A stretch of 64,000 bases of DNA from Microbacterium sp. C5A9 (GTDB taxonomy: Bacteria; Actinomycetota; Actinomycetes; Actinomycetales; Microbacteriaceae), in assembly GCF_022627955.1 (NCBI RefSeq), contig NZ_JABXGD010000006.1:1-64000 (forward strand), written 5' to 3'. Numbering within the stretch: position 1 is the stretch's first letter; the number at the start of each line of letters is the position of its first letter. A model generated the notes under the pieces. The model ran no database searches. It worked only from the letters and a program-made list of their open reading frames with translations, and had not been told where the DNA came from. Of the stretch, positions 43,178 through 52,124 are shown piece after piece. Position numbers and translations under genes: made by a program.

Positions 43178-44611
43178 ATGACCACGCCTGCAGGTTGGTA
43201 CGACGATGGATCCGGCCGGCAGCGCTGGTGGGACGGCGCGCAGTGGACGGAGCACTTCGCCCCCGTCGTCGAGTCCGGCGACGCGCCGGGATCCACGGAT
43301 GCGGGAACGGCCGATGCGGGAGCGGCCGATGTCGCCGATGACGTGTCGGTCGCCGCGGAAGCCTCCTCTGCCGACGCAGGAGCATCATCTCCTGCCGGAT
43401 CCGCCGCCGCGGTCGAGACCGACGACGCGATCCAGTCCGTCGCCGCCGCGGAAGCCGGAGCGACGTGGAAAGCCCCGGCAGATGAATCGGCTTCGGCGAC
43501 GCCCACGGCCTCGCCGGAGGATCCTCGCAGTGCGGACGCGCCCACGGACGCCGACCAGCCTGCCCCGGCCGGCGACCTCCCGCCATACGCGAACCCCGCC
43601 CCCGAGGCACCCGGCTACTCGGCCCCCGAAGCACCCGGCTACTCGGCCCCCGAGGCACCCGGCTACGCAGCGCCCACGTACGCCGCCCCCGGATACCCGG
43701 GCGCGGCACCGACCTACCCCGGTGACGCGCCGAGCTACCCCGGCGCGGCACCGAGCTACCCGGGCGGTCAGGACTCTCCCTATCCGGGCTCCCCGTACCC
43801 CGGTGCGGCGCCTGCCTACGGAGCACCCGGCGGGTACCCCGTCGCCGCGCCCTCCGCTCCGTCGGGCCCCGCTCGCCTGTCGGTCCTCGGTCTCGTCGGG
43901 CTCGGCCTGGCGGCCCTCGGCACGGTTCTCGCCTGCATCCCCCTCAGCTGGATCGCCCTGATCGGATGGTTCATGCTGGTGGCCGGGTTCATCACTTCGG
44001 TGATCTCGCTCTTCCTCAAGGGCCGGAAGTGGCCGGGCATCACAGGCCTCATCGTCTCGATCGTCGGCGGCATCCTCGCGCTCATCCTCGGCTTCTTCTT
44101 CGCGATCGCGGCGGTCTCAGAGGCGATCCGCGACCTTCCGACTCCTCCTCCGACGAGCGAGACCGACACGACTCCTCCTCCGTCGACCGAACCCGGCGAT
44201 GACACCTCGACCGGGCAGGTCGAGGAGGGCACGATCGGCGACACGGTGACACTGCGCTGGCTCGGGGGAAGCGGCGAGGTGACCGTCACCGACGCGACCT
44301 GGTCGACGTCCGACGGATCCAGCGTCCCCTCCACGAACGGCGGGTACGTGACTCTCGAGACGACCTGGACCGGGATCGACGGCGTGACCCCCGCGAACCC
44401 GCTCTTCACGGCCCTCGAGACGACGGACGGCGCCGCGGGCGAGCTCGACTTCTTCGTCACCGGCGCACCCAACGAGCTGCTCGAACCAGGGCAGACCGCC
44501 AGCGGTCCCATCACCTTCGACATCGCGCAGAGCGAGTCGTACGTGTTCGTGATCACCGACGAGGCGGCCCGAGAGATCGCACGGATCTCGGTGACGGTGG
44601 CCGCCGGCTGA
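43178..44611 (+). CDS. DUF2510 membrane protein with Pro-rich repeats
   Basis: 477 residues. N-terminal DUF2510 (TTPAGWYDDGSGRQRWWDGAQWTEH, about 2-27), then a low-complexity Ala/Glu/Ser linker and a Pro/Tyr/Gly-rich repeat region around residues 138-215 (APEAPGYS three times, then YPGAAP units). Three membrane helices span about 228-310. The C-terminal extracellular part resembles DUF4352 telokin-like domains. Function unknown; DUF2510 often marks actinobacterial envelope proteins. ATG follows GGGGG. First of two tandem DUF2510 genes. Confidence 0.82.
   Translation: MTTPAGWYDDGSGRQRWWDGAQWTEHFAPVVESGDAPGSTDAGTADAGAADVADDVSVAAEASSADAGASSPAGSAAAVETDDAIQSVAAAEAGATWKAPADESASATPTASPEDPRSADAPTDADQPAPAGDLPPYANPAPEAPGYSAPEAPGYSAPEAPGYAAPTYAAPGYPGAAPTYPGDAPSYPGAAPSYPGGQDSPYPGSPYPGAAPAYGAPGGYPVAAPSAPSGPARLSVLGLVGLGLAALGTVLACIPLSWIALIGWFMLVAGFITSVISLFLKGRKWPGITGLIVSIVGGILALILGFFFAIAAVSEAIRDLPTPPPTSETDTTPPPSTEPGDDTSTGQVEEGTIGDTVTLRWLGGSGEVTVTDATWSTSDGSSVPSTNGGYVTLETTWTGIDGVTPANPLFTALETTDGAAGELDFFVTGAPNELLEPGQTASGPITFDIAQSESYVFVITDEAAREIARISVTVAAG
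43598..43669 (+). repeat. Three 24-base direct repeats inside the DUF2510 gene
   Basis: Three nearly identical 24-base units (starting 43598, 43622 and 43646) each encode APEAPGYS or APEAPGYA. YPGAAP-type units of similar composition follow to about 43810. Such in-frame repeats can vary in copy number between strains. Confidence 0.8.
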
Positions 44612-44648
44612 GCCGGGCGGGTCGCACGATAAGCACGGAACGGAGTCG

Positions 44649-45725
44649 ATGATGACGACGCCCGCAGGCTGGTACGACGACGGCTCCGGCCGACTGAGGT
44701 GGTGGGACGGGGGCGCCTGGACCGAGCACACGATGGACGCGGCAGCGCCTCCGCCGCCGACGACGCCCGAGCCGGTCCCGAATCCCAGTCCCGGCCCTGG
44801 CCCTGGCCCCGGCCCCGAGAACCCGACCTTCGCTCCGCCGTACGTCGCAGCGGATTCGACCTCGTGGGCGACGCCCGCCCCCGCCGCCGGTCAGGCTGCC
44901 GGCCCGACGGCTGCGGCGTATCCTGCGACTGCCGCCTACCCCGGCGCTCCGAGTGGCGCGCCTGCGCCCGTCCCGAGCGGTCCGTCTGCGCTCCCACCCG
45001 CCCCCGCGTCGCAGCGCATCTCGATCCTCGGCCTCATCGGGCTGTCGGTGACGGTGGTCGGCGTCGTCCTGTCGTGCATCCCGGCGATCGCCGTCATCGG
45101 CTGGGTCCTGCTCGGACTCGGCTTCGTCATCTCTCTCGTGTCGGTCTTCCTGCCCGGCGCGAAATGGCCCGGAATCACCGGTCTGGCGGTCGGTGCGCTC
45201 GGCGCCGTCCTGGCCCTCGCGGTATCGCTCCTGGCGCTGGGAGCGACAGAGTCGGGACCCGTCGGTGATCCGGCACCCGCGGCGACCGAGAAGCCGGCGC
45301 CATCCGACGAGCCGACGCGTGAACCCTCGCCGTCAGCCTCGCCGACGCCGCCTCCCGGCGCCGAGACCGTCACCTTCGATGAGCTCACGGTCGGTCGGTG
45401 CATCCCGTTCATGGAATGGGGCGAGGAGGTCTACGAGCTCCCGATCGTGCCGTGCGACCAGCCGCACACCGACGAGGTGTACTACATCTTCGACGCCGAG
45501 GACGGCGACTTCCCCGGCGATGATGCGCTGCAGACGATCGCTACCGAACGGTGCGACACGGCGTTCGCCGACTACGTGGGAGTCCCCTACGCGCAGTCGG
45601 AGCTCGACAACTACTGGTTCGTGCCGACCGAAGCGTCGTGGAACCGCCTCGACGATCGCACCATCCAGTGCATCGTCTACAGCAACGACGAGGTCACGGA
45701 ATCGTTCCGGGGTTCCGCTCGCTGA
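44649..45725 (+). CDS. DUF2510 / DUF4190 / septum-formation-domain membrane protein
   Basis: 358 residues. DUF2510 at about 3-27, a Pro-rich linker with PSPGPGPGPGPEN, then helices of DUF4190 type (about 120-195), and a C-terminal extracellular domain. The latter has paired Cys: VGRCIPFMEW, VPCDQPHTDEVYY, ERCDTAF, IQCIVYS. This matches the septum formation family. Two possible starts one codon apart (44649, 44652). Co-transcribed with the preceding DUF2510 gene; convergent with prfB, 12 bases apart. Confidence 0.82.
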   Translation: MMTTPAGWYDDGSGRLRWWDGGAWTEHTMDAAAPPPPTTPEPVPNPSPGPGPGPGPENPTFAPPYVAADSTSWATPAPAAGQAAGPTAAAYPATAAYPGAPSGAPAPVPSGPSALPPAPASQRISILGLIGLSVTVVGVVLSCIPAIAVIGWVLLGLGFVISLVSVFLPGAKWPGITGLAVGALGAVLALAVSLLALGATESGPVGDPAPAATEKPAPSDEPTREPSPSASPTPPPGAETVTFDELTVGRCIPFMEWGEEVYELPIVPCDQPHTDEVYYIFDAEDGDFPGDDALQTIATERCDTAFADYVGVPYAQSELDNYWFVPTEASWNRLDDRTIQCIVYSNDEVTESFRGSAR

Positions 45726-45737
45726 GAGCGGTGAGGC

Positions 45738-46847
45738 TCAGTCCTCTTCTTTGCGCTTGCGCCAGCGGATGCCGGCGGAGATGAATCCGTCGAGATCGCC
45801 GTCGAAGACCGCTGCGGGGTTGCCGGACTCATGTCCGGTGCGCAGGTCCTTGACGAGCTGCTGGCCGTAGAGGAAGTACGAGCGCATCTGGTCGCCCCAG
45901 CTCGCGGTGATGTTGCCGGCGAGTTCCTTCTTCTTCGCCGCCTCCTCCTCTTTCTGGAGCAGGAGGAGTCGGGTCTGGAGCACCCGCATCGCCGCGGCAC
46001 GGTTCTGGATCTGCGACTTCTCGTTCTGCATCGACACGACGATGCCGGTCGGGAGGTGCGTGAGGCGCACGGCGGAGTCGGTCGTGTTGACAGACTGACC
46101 GCCGGGCCCCGACGAGCGGAAGACATCGACGCGGATGTCGCTCTCGGGGATGTCGACCTCGGTCGCCTCCTCCATGAGCGGGATGACCTCGACGGCCGCG
46201 AACGACGTCTGACGCTTGTCGGCCGACCCGAACGGGCTGATGCGTGCGAGGCGGTGCGTGCCGGCCTCGACCGAGACCGTGCCGAACGCGTACGGCGCGT
46301 CGATCTCGAACGTCGCGGACTTGATTCCCGCACCCTCGGCGTACGAGGTGTCCATGACCTTGACCGGGTACTTGTGGCGCTCGGCCCAGCGCAGGTACAT
46401 GCGCATGAGCATCTCGGCGAAGTCGGTGGCGTCGTCGCCGCCGGCACCCGAGCGGATCGTGATGATGGCCGAGCGCTCGTCGTACTCGCCGTCCATCAGC
46501 GTCTGCACTTCGAGCTGGTTGATGATCTCGGTCAGGGCGGAGAGCTCGTTCCGCGCCTCGACGGCGGACTCCTCATCCCCCATCTCATTCGCCAGTCCGA
46601 CGAGCACCTCGAGGTCGTCGAGTCGCTGGCCGATGCCTTCGACCCGGGCGAGCGCCGACTGCCGGTGGCTCAGCGCGCTGGTCACCTTCTGCGCATGATC
46701 GGTGTCATCCCAGAGGTCGGGCGCACCGGCCTCTTCGCTGAGTCGGGCGATGTCGGAACGGAGCGCATCGACGTCGAGGACCTCGCGGATGTCACCGTAG
46801 GTGACTCGGAGGGCCTGGATGTCGGCGGAGAGATCGAGTTCGAGCAT
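45738..46847 (-). CDS. prfB: Peptide chain release factor 2
   Basis: 369 residues; terminates at UGA and UAA. The tripeptide anticodon SPF is in [11 protein letters not shown], and the peptidyl-tRNA hydrolysis motif GGQ is in [16 protein letters not shown]. The frame is continuous from [14 protein letters not shown], so the programmed +1 frameshift found in many bacteria is absent. Confidence 0.96.
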   Translation of the reverse strand: MLELDLSADIQALRVTYGDIREVLDVDALRSDIARLSEEAGAPDLWDDTDHAQKVTSALSHRQSALARVEGIGQRLDDLEVLVGLANEMGDEESAVEARNELSALTEIINQLEVQTLMDGEYDERSAIITIRSGAGGDDATDFAEMLMRMYLRWAERHKYPVKVMDTSYAEGAGIKSATFEIDAPYAFGTVSVEAGTHRLARISPFGSADKRQTSFAAVEVIPLMEEATEVDIPESDIRVDVFRSSGPGGQSVNTTDSAVRLTHLPTGIVVSMQNEKSQIQNRAAAMRVLQTRLLLLQKEEEAAKKKELAGNITASWGDQMRSYFLYGQQLVKDLRTGHESGNPAAVFDGDLDGFISAGIRWRKRKEED

Positions 46848-46924
46848 GTCGCGTCCAGCCTAACGTGCCGCCTGTGCCGGCGGGGACCCTTCGCGGGGTC
46901 GAAGCACCCGCATGACGGAGTACC

Positions 46925-48202
46925 GTGAAACGAGTGAGCAACGCATCCACGGTCCTGAGGCGATTCGGGCCGATGGTGTACCTCCCCACGGTGCTGTTCT
47001 CGCTCGGTGAGGGAGCGGTCATCCCGCTGATCCCCGTGATCGCCGCCGAGATGGGTGCCGACGTCGCCTTCGCGGCCCTCGTCGCCTCGGCCCTCGTGGT
47101 CGGCCAGCTGTGCGGCAACGTCCCTGCGGGCTGGGCGGTGTCGCGAATCGGCGAACGCTTCACCATGGTGATCGCCGGCACCGTCGCGATCGCGGCCGGA
47201 GTCGGCATGGTCTTCGCCCCCTCGCTCGCCGTGCTCGCAGCATCCGTCTTCCTTCTCGGATTCTGCGCGGCCGCCTTCGGCCTCGCCCGTCACGCGTTCA
47301 TGACGACCCGGGTCCCCCTCGCCTTCCGCGCCCGGGCTCTGTCGCTGCTGGGCGGCAGCTTCCGCCTCGGTGTCTTCATCGGCCCCTTCGTCGCGGCGGG
47401 GCTGCTGCAGCTGTTCGGCTCGGAGACGGCCGCGATCTGGTTCTTCCTCGGCTGCCTGATCGTCATGGTGCTGCTGGTGCTGTTCGGCCCCGACCCCGAG
47501 AAGACCATCCCTCCCGCGACGGCGATCCGCACGGCTCCGCTGTCCGACGATTCCGGCGAGGTCGTCACGGGATCGATCCCGATCGTGGAGCGCGTCGGGG
47601 TCTTCCGCACCATGTGGTTGCAGCGCAGCGTGCTCGGTCGGCTGGGACTCGCCGCCGCGTCGCTCTCGGCGGTTCGGTCGGCCCGACAGGTCGTGCTGCC
47701 GCTGTGGGGACTCTCGCTCGGCCTCGACTCCTCGACGATCGCGCTCGTGGTCGGCGTCTCGGGGGCGATCGACTTCGCCCTGTTCTATGCGAGCGGCCAG
47801 GTGATGGACCGGTTCGGTCGCCTGTGGGCGGCGATGCCCGCGATGCTGCTCATGGGCGCCGGCTTCCTCGCGCTGTCCCTCACGCACGATCTCGATGCCG
47901 CGGTGCTCTGGTTCGGTATGTTCGCTGCGGTGCTCGGGGTCGGCAACGGCCTGTCGAGCGGCATCCTCCTGACCCTCGGCGCCGACGTGGCGCCGAAGAA
48001 GGATCCGGCGGCGTTCCTCGGGTCCTGGCGCACGCTCACGGATGCCGGTGGCGCCATCGCTCCGCTGCTCGTCTCCGGCATCATCGCCATCGCCTCCCTC
48101 CCGATCGCGGCTGCCGCGATGGGCGTGATCGGGCTCGTCGGTGCGGGCGGCTTCCTGCGATGGATCCCTCGATTCGTCCCTCGCACGAAGGAGGAGGAAT
48201 GA
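46925..48202 (+). CDS. Major facilitator superfamily transporter
   Basis: 425 residues with about twelve hydrophobic helices and a cytoplasmic loop at about 200-230 dividing two halves. The A-motif-like loop is WAVSRIGERFTM. Drug-efflux type by general pattern, but the substrate is unknown. GTG at 46925 is the start used here; a second GTG lies three codons later. Its stop overlaps the NUDIX gene by four bases. Confidence 0.82.
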   Translation: MKRVSNASTVLRRFGPMVYLPTVLFSLGEGAVIPLIPVIAAEMGADVAFAALVASALVVGQLCGNVPAGWAVSRIGERFTMVIAGTVAIAAGVGMVFAPSLAVLAASVFLLGFCAAAFGLARHAFMTTRVPLAFRARALSLLGGSFRLGVFIGPFVAAGLLQLFGSETAAIWFFLGCLIVMVLLVLFGPDPEKTIPPATAIRTAPLSDDSGEVVTGSIPIVERVGVFRTMWLQRSVLGRLGLAAASLSAVRSARQVVLPLWGLSLGLDSSTIALVVGVSGAIDFALFYASGQVMDRFGRLWAAMPAMLLMGAGFLALSLTHDLDAAVLWFGMFAAVLGVGNGLSSGILLTLGADVAPKKDPAAFLGSWRTLTDAGGAIAPLLVSGIIAIASLPIAAAAMGVIGLVGAGGFLRWIPRFVPRTKEEE

Positions 48203-48747
48203 CGGCGCTGGGCGCGGACATGCGCGAGCTGGTGGCGGGGTACTCGCCACGCTCCCCGCGCGATCGACTGACGCGGGCGGACTTCGCACTGTTCTTCACC
48301 GACGACGAGGGTCCTGTGGCGCGCGGAGACGGTCCGAGTCATGCCACGGCGTCGGCGTTCGTGTTCGATCCCTCGCTCACGCAGATCGCGCTGGTGTTCC
48401 ACGGCAAGGGCCGCTTCTGGGTGCAGCCGGGAGGCCATCTCGAAGACGACGCCTCGATCGTCGCCGCGGCGCTGCGCGAGCTCGAGGAGGAGACCGGGAT
48501 CGCGGCGGGGCTTCCGAGCGCCCCGCTCGTCTACGACCTCGACCACCACGCACTGTCGGCGGCGTTCGGGCGCTGTGCGTCGCACCTCGATGTCGGAGTG
48601 GCTCTGGTCGTTCCGGCGAACTCGCCGCTCACCCTCAGCGACGAGTCGGGCGATGTGCGGTGGTGGCCCGTCGACGCGCTTCCCCACGATGTCCCCGAGG
48701 GCTTCGAGATGCGTGTGCGCGCGATCCTCGAACGCCTGAACGCCTGA
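48199..48747 (+). CDS. NUDIX hydrolase
   Basis: 182 residues. The NUDIX box GGHLEDDASIVAAALRELEEETG keeps the catalytic RELxEExG part; the first conserved Glu position is Ala. These enzymes hydrolyse nucleoside diphosphates linked to another group; the substrate is unknown. GAGGAGGA precedes ATG, which overlaps the MFS stop. The last codons and stop lie inside an 8-base tandem repeat, so slippage would alter the C-terminus. Confidence 0.88.
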   Translation: MTALGADMRELVAGYSPRSPRDRLTRADFALFFTDDEGPVARGDGPSHATASAFVFDPSLTQIALVFHGKGRFWVQPGGHLEDDASIVAAALRELEEETGIAAGLPSAPLVYDLDHHALSAAFGRCASHLDVGVALVVPANSPLTLSDESGDVRWWPVDALPHDVPEGFEMRVRAILERLNA

Positions 48748-48786
48748 ACGCCTGAGCGCCTGAGCGCCTGACCGCCTGACCGCCTG
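48734..48786 (+). repeat. 8-base tandem repeat across the NUDIX stop codon
   Basis: Six and a half units of GCCTGANC: two GCCTGAAC, two GCCTGAGC, two GCCTGACC, then GCCTG. The gene's stop TGA (48745-48747) is inside the second unit. Eight is not a multiple of three, so unit gain or loss changes frame at the end of the gene. Confidence 0.9.
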
Positions 48787-48837
48787 GATCGGAGTCACGG
48801 TGCCGGCGCGCGGCGTCGACCGGGTGAAGGGTGGAAG

Positions 48838-49251
48838 TCACCGCACGGCCGTGCGGCTGGTGGCGGTCGCCCGCAGCTCGACCCCGTCAGGCACGAAGAG
48901 CGACAGCAGAGGCGGATGCCACGGTGCGGTGATCGTGACCCGAGCCGTGAGGTTCTCCGACGCAGTGGCGGACACCAGCGTCACCGTCTCCGAAGCCACC
49001 TCGATCACCGCTGCGGCCTGCTCCTGCACTTGCGGATCCGAGAGTTCGGCGAGGGCGTGGGACCCGTCGACGACGAGGGTGAATCCGTCGGCCCCGGCGA
49101 GCGCCGCGGCGTCTGCGAGCGAATCGAGCCGCTTCTGCGCGAGGTAGAGATCGGTCGCGCACACACAGACGAAGGTGAGCGCGAGCAGCGCGTACCCGAG
49201 CGTGAGCAGCAGCACGCTCCCGTCATCGTCGTACCGCCCCCGACCGCTCAT
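48838..49251 (-). CDS. TadE/TadG-like protein (Rv3654c type)
   Basis: 137 residues. DDDGSVLLLTLGYALLALTFVCVCATDLY, a single membrane helix, is the pseudopilin-like N-terminus of putative Flp pilus-assembly TadE/G-like proteins; QKRLDSLADAAALAGAD follows. Last gene of a Tad locus. ATG at 49251 overlaps the upstream TadE gene by four bases, so the longer upstream frame is rejected. Confidence 0.8.
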   Translation of the reverse strand: MSGRGRYDDDGSVLLLTLGYALLALTFVCVCATDLYLAQKRLDSLADAAALAGADGFTLVVDGSHALAELSDPQVQEQAAAVIEVASETVTLVSATASENLTARVTITAPWHPPLLSLFVPDGVELRATATSRTAVR

Positions 49252-49679
49252 CCCATACCCCAGGTGCGCGACACCTTCTGCACGGCCGACCCCTGAACCG
49301 TGATCGATGTCGCGTCTTGCAGACCGAAGACGGCAGGGACCAGCGGAAGCGAGACGCGCGCGGTGATCGTCAGCACGATCGTCGATCCCGCCCGCGGGCA
49401 CTCGCCGCCCTCCCGTGGGCACTCCATCGACACCTCGAGCGTGCCCTCGTCGATCCCGTACTCCTCGACCACGCTCGCGAGCACACGGTCACTGCGCGCT
49501 GCGGCTGTCTCCGCGTCCGGAGCGAGCGCGACCACTCGTGCCGTATGCCGAGCCGCCGCCTCGACCCCGAGGGTCTGCTCCTGGATGCTGCCCAGCACGA
49601 TGATCAGGTACACAAGGGGAACGAGCAGGATGACCCCCACGGCGATGAACTCGAGCGCAGCGGACCCCTCGTCATCCAT
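49248..49679 (-). CDS. TadE-family pseudopilin-like protein
   Basis: 143 residues. The N-terminus DDEGSAALEFIAVGVILLVPLVYLI has the TadE pattern of a short leader, a Glu at position five after the processing site, and one helix. The extracytoplasmic part has a Cys pair (MECPREGGECPR). Minor pilin-like component of the Tad pilus. Overlaps both neighbours. Confidence 0.82.
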   Translation of the reverse strand: MDDEGSAALEFIAVGVILLVPLVYLIIVLGSIQEQTLGVEAAARHTARVVALAPDAETAAARSDRVLASVVEEYGIDEGTLEVSMECPREGGECPRAGSTIVLTITARVSLPLVPAVFGLQDATSITVQGSAVQKVSRTWGMG

Positions 49680-50106
49680 CTCCGAACGACTCCTCCGGCG
49701 CGTCCGCTTCGACCGTCAGAGAACGGGGCACTCCCAGCAGGCCGATCACAGGCAGAGGCGCGATGACCGTGACCCGCACCGTCGCCTCTCCCCCCGTCGA
49801 GTCACCGGTCACGCGGATGTCCTCGGCGTAGGCGGCCCCGACCGCGCCGGTGATCACCTCTCTCGCCCGGTCGGCGCCGTCGGCCAGGGTCGTGTCCGCG
49901 AGTGCGGCGACGTACGCCCCTTCGACAGCGGCATCGTGCACGACGTTGCGGACGTAGACCGCGAGGGCGAGCTGCATCACCGCGAGGGTCAGCACGGTGA
50001 GCAGCGTGCCGACCAGGACGAACTCGACGGGGCTCGACCCGCGATCATCGGCGATCCGCCACGGGGCGTCACGGCCGGCCATCACCTCTCCGCTCGCGCC
50101 CGTCAT
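49672..50106 (-). CDS. TadE-like protein
   Basis: 144 residues. DDRGSSPVEFVLVGTLLTVLTLAVMQLALAVYVR is the TadE-like leader and helix, with the conserved Glu before the hydrophobic stretch. A longer charged N-terminal segment (about 24 residues) precedes it, and an in-frame Met at residue 9 could also serve as the start. Three bases after the Flp-like gene; overlaps the next TadE gene by eight. Confidence 0.8.
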   Translation of the reverse strand: MTGASGEVMAGRDAPWRIADDRGSSPVEFVLVGTLLTVLTLAVMQLALAVYVRNVVHDAAVEGAYVAALADTTLADGADRAREVITGAVGAAYAEDIRVTGDSTGGEATVRVTVIAPLPVIGLLGVPRSLTVEADAPEESFGDG

Positions 50107-50109
50107 CGG

Positions 50110-50307
50110 TCAGATCCCCGACACGCGGGCGATCGCCTGCTGGAACAGATCACTGAGCGCGGGCCCCGCCACCGCCCAGATCAGCACGACGAGTCCTGCC
50201 GTCATCAGTGTGACGAGCACCCACCCGGGAACATCGCCGGCATCGTCATCCGCGAGATCGCGCAGCCATTCGGCAACAGCGGCCCGCTGGTGTCGCAGCA
50301 TGTTCAT
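50110..50307 (-). CDS. DUF4244 / Flp-type small pilin
   Basis: 65 residues. DDDAGDVPGWVLVTLMTAGLVVLIWAVAG gives a charged leader followed by one membrane helix, as in the DUF4244 proteins that occupy the Flp pilin place in actinobacterial Tad loci. Probably the main pilus subunit. AAGGA lies nine bases before ATG. Confidence 0.82.
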   Translation of the reverse strand: MNMLRHQRAAVAEWLRDLADDDAGDVPGWVLVTLMTAGLVVLIWAVAGPALSDLFQQAIARVSGI

Positions 50308-50331
50308 AGGGGTCGTCCTTTCGTTGAGCGC

Positions 50332-51270
50332 TCAGCCGATTCCGAGGCGCAGGATGAACAGTCCGGGATAGATCGCGAAGAGCACGGAGAGCGGGAGGAT
50401 GAGGAAGACGAGGGGCAGGAGCATCAGGATCTCCTTGCGCCCCGCCTGCTCGATCAGCACCCGTTTCGCATCTTCCCTGGCGTCCCCGGCCTGCGCATGC
50501 AGAACGGCGGCGAGCGGTGCGCCGTGTTCGAGTGCCGCGATCACCTGGTCGACCGCTCGGGTCAGTCCCGGGAGCTGAAGGCGAGCCGAGAGTTCGGAGA
50601 GGGCGTCGGCGAGTGATGACCCGGTGCCCACCGCGACGACCACCGCGCGGAGTTCGATCGTGAGCGCACCGGACCCCACAGCCGCGACGCGACGGAGCGA
50701 GTCGAGGAATCCCTCGCCCGCCGCGAGGCAGAGAGCGAGAAACTCGAGCGTCGTCGGCAGCTCATCGGTCAGACGACCCCGCCGCACCCCGACTCGCGCG
50801 CTCAGCTGCATCTCGTAGACGACGGCCGCACCCGCGCCCGCCAGAAGAGGCAGCACCGAGACGGGCGCGGTCATCCGTCCCGTGAGTACGAGGACGATCA
50901 CCGCGATCGCGCCTGCCCCGATGCCGACCACGATCCAGCCGAGCTGGCGCCCGCGAAACGTCACGGCGTCCATGTCGCTGCCCGCCTGCGCCAGCCGTCG
51001 CTGCAGCGCCTCGCGTCCCCCGACAGCCCGCTCGAACATCGTCCGCGCGCGGATTCTGAGTGATGTGCCGTCCGACGGGAGGACTCGTGCCGCAGGCAGC
51101 ACGCTCGCCGGCAGATCGGCGTCGGAGACGACATCGCGCACATAAGGAGCGATCCGCCGCGTGAGAGTAACCGCCGCCCACCGCGGAAGCGCGGCGATGA
51201 TGCACAGCACTCCGCCTCCCAGGACTCCACCGATGAGCACCGAGAAGGAGAAGGCGGAGAACGCGTTCAC
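50332..51270 (-). CDS. TadC-like type II secretion system F family protein
   Basis: 312 residues from GTG at 51270, which overlaps the TadB stop as GTGA; GTG at 51279 is also possible. T2SSF domain in the C-terminal half (LPTTLEFLALCLAAGEGFLDSLRRVA), with four membrane helices. Platform protein for pilus assembly. Confidence 0.85.
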   Translation of the reverse strand: MNAFSAFSFSVLIGGVLGGGVLCIIAALPRWAAVTLTRRIAPYVRDVVSDADLPASVLPAARVLPSDGTSLRIRARTMFERAVGGREALQRRLAQAGSDMDAVTFRGRQLGWIVVGIGAGAIAVIVLVLTGRMTAPVSVLPLLAGAGAAVVYEMQLSARVGVRRGRLTDELPTTLEFLALCLAAGEGFLDSLRRVAAVGSGALTIELRAVVVAVGTGSSLADALSELSARLQLPGLTRAVDQVIAALEHGAPLAAVLHAQAGDAREDAKRVLIEQAGRKEILMLLPLVFLILPLSVLFAIYPGLFILRLGIG

Positions 51271-52124
51271 CCGAACCACCGCCCCGGTTCAGGCAGGCGC
51301 CCGATCCGGATCATGATGCGATAGGCGACGAGCGAGACGAGCGCTCCGCCGCCGATGACGACCATGCCCTCCGGAGTTCCATAGGCTTCGGCGCCCTCGG
51401 GCCTCATCACCAACAACCCGAGGATCGCCCAGGGAGCGACCGCCCCGAGCACCGCGGCGCCGCGGATCCATGACTGGCGCGCTTCGACCTCGCCGCGCAG
51501 TGCCGCGTCCGCGCGCACCGATGCGGACAGCGCGCGCAGCACTCCGCTGAGTTCGGTGCCGCCGACCTGTCGTGCCATCCGCAGGGTCTCGATGATCCGG
51601 TCCGCGATCGGGTCGGCCAATGCGACCTTCAGACGGTCGAGGCTCGACTCGAAGCGCCCCGTGGCGCGGAGATCGCGAGCGAACGCCGAGAAGGCCGGCC
51701 GCATCATAGCCGGAGCCGACTCGGCGAGGCTGGCGACGGCGTCGGGCAGCGAGAGTCCCACTCGGATGGACGCGATGAGCAGGTCGCACACATCCGGCCA
51801 GACCTGACGGCGTGTCTTGCGCAGTCGCAGTCGACGCGCGCGAAGGGCGACGATCGGCGCAGCGCCGCCTGCTGCGCCCGCGATCACTGCGAGCACTGGG
51901 ATCACGGTCAGCAGCCATGCCGCGGATGCGGCGCCGAGAGCCACGGCGAACATCACGAGGACGAGCGATCGGGGCCGCGCCGATCCGAGACCCGCCTCCT
52001 CGAGCATCCGAGCGAGCAGACCGCGACGAGCGGCCGGGGCCGACTCGAGGCCTGCCGGCCACATCCACGGCGACGCCGAGAGCAGGAGGCCCGCGGCGAG
52101 CATCGCTCCCAGCAGCACGGTCAT
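51267..52124 (-). CDS. TadB-like type II secretion system F family protein
   Basis: 285 residues. Helices near 5-25 and 65-105; a T2SSF domain around VWPDVCDLLIASIRVGLSLPDAVASLA; two C-terminal helices. Pairs with TadC as inner-membrane platform of the Tad machine. ATG overlaps the ATPase gene by four bases. Confidence 0.85.
   Translation of the reverse strand: MTVLLGAMLAAGLLLSASPWMWPAGLESAPAARRGLLARMLEEAGLGSARPRSLVLVMFAVALGAASAAWLLTVIPVLAVIAGAAGGAAPIVALRARRLRLRKTRRQVWPDVCDLLIASIRVGLSLPDAVASLAESAPAMMRPAFSAFARDLRATGRFESSLDRLKVALADPIADRIIETLRMARQVGGTELSGVLRALSASVRADAALRGEVEARQSWIRGAAVLGAVAPWAILGLLVMRPEGAEAYGTPEGMVVIGGGALVSLVAYRIMIRIGRLPEPGRWFG

Noticed and set aside
43598..43810. Regular repeats that might be taken for a CRISPR array
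   Set aside because: They are adjacent in-frame coding repeats for APEAPGYS and YPGAAP without spacers. No CRISPR array or cas gene was seen in the window.
45738..46847. Programmed +1 frameshift in prfB
   Set aside because: The frame is open from the normal N-terminus; there is no in-frame early TGA with a CTT slip site.
47110..48198. Long N-terminal extension of the NUDIX gene, a 545-residue frame
   Set aside because: It lies inside the MFS gene in another frame and is Arg/Gly-rich. GAGGAGGA with ATG at 48199 gives a normal NUDIX protein.
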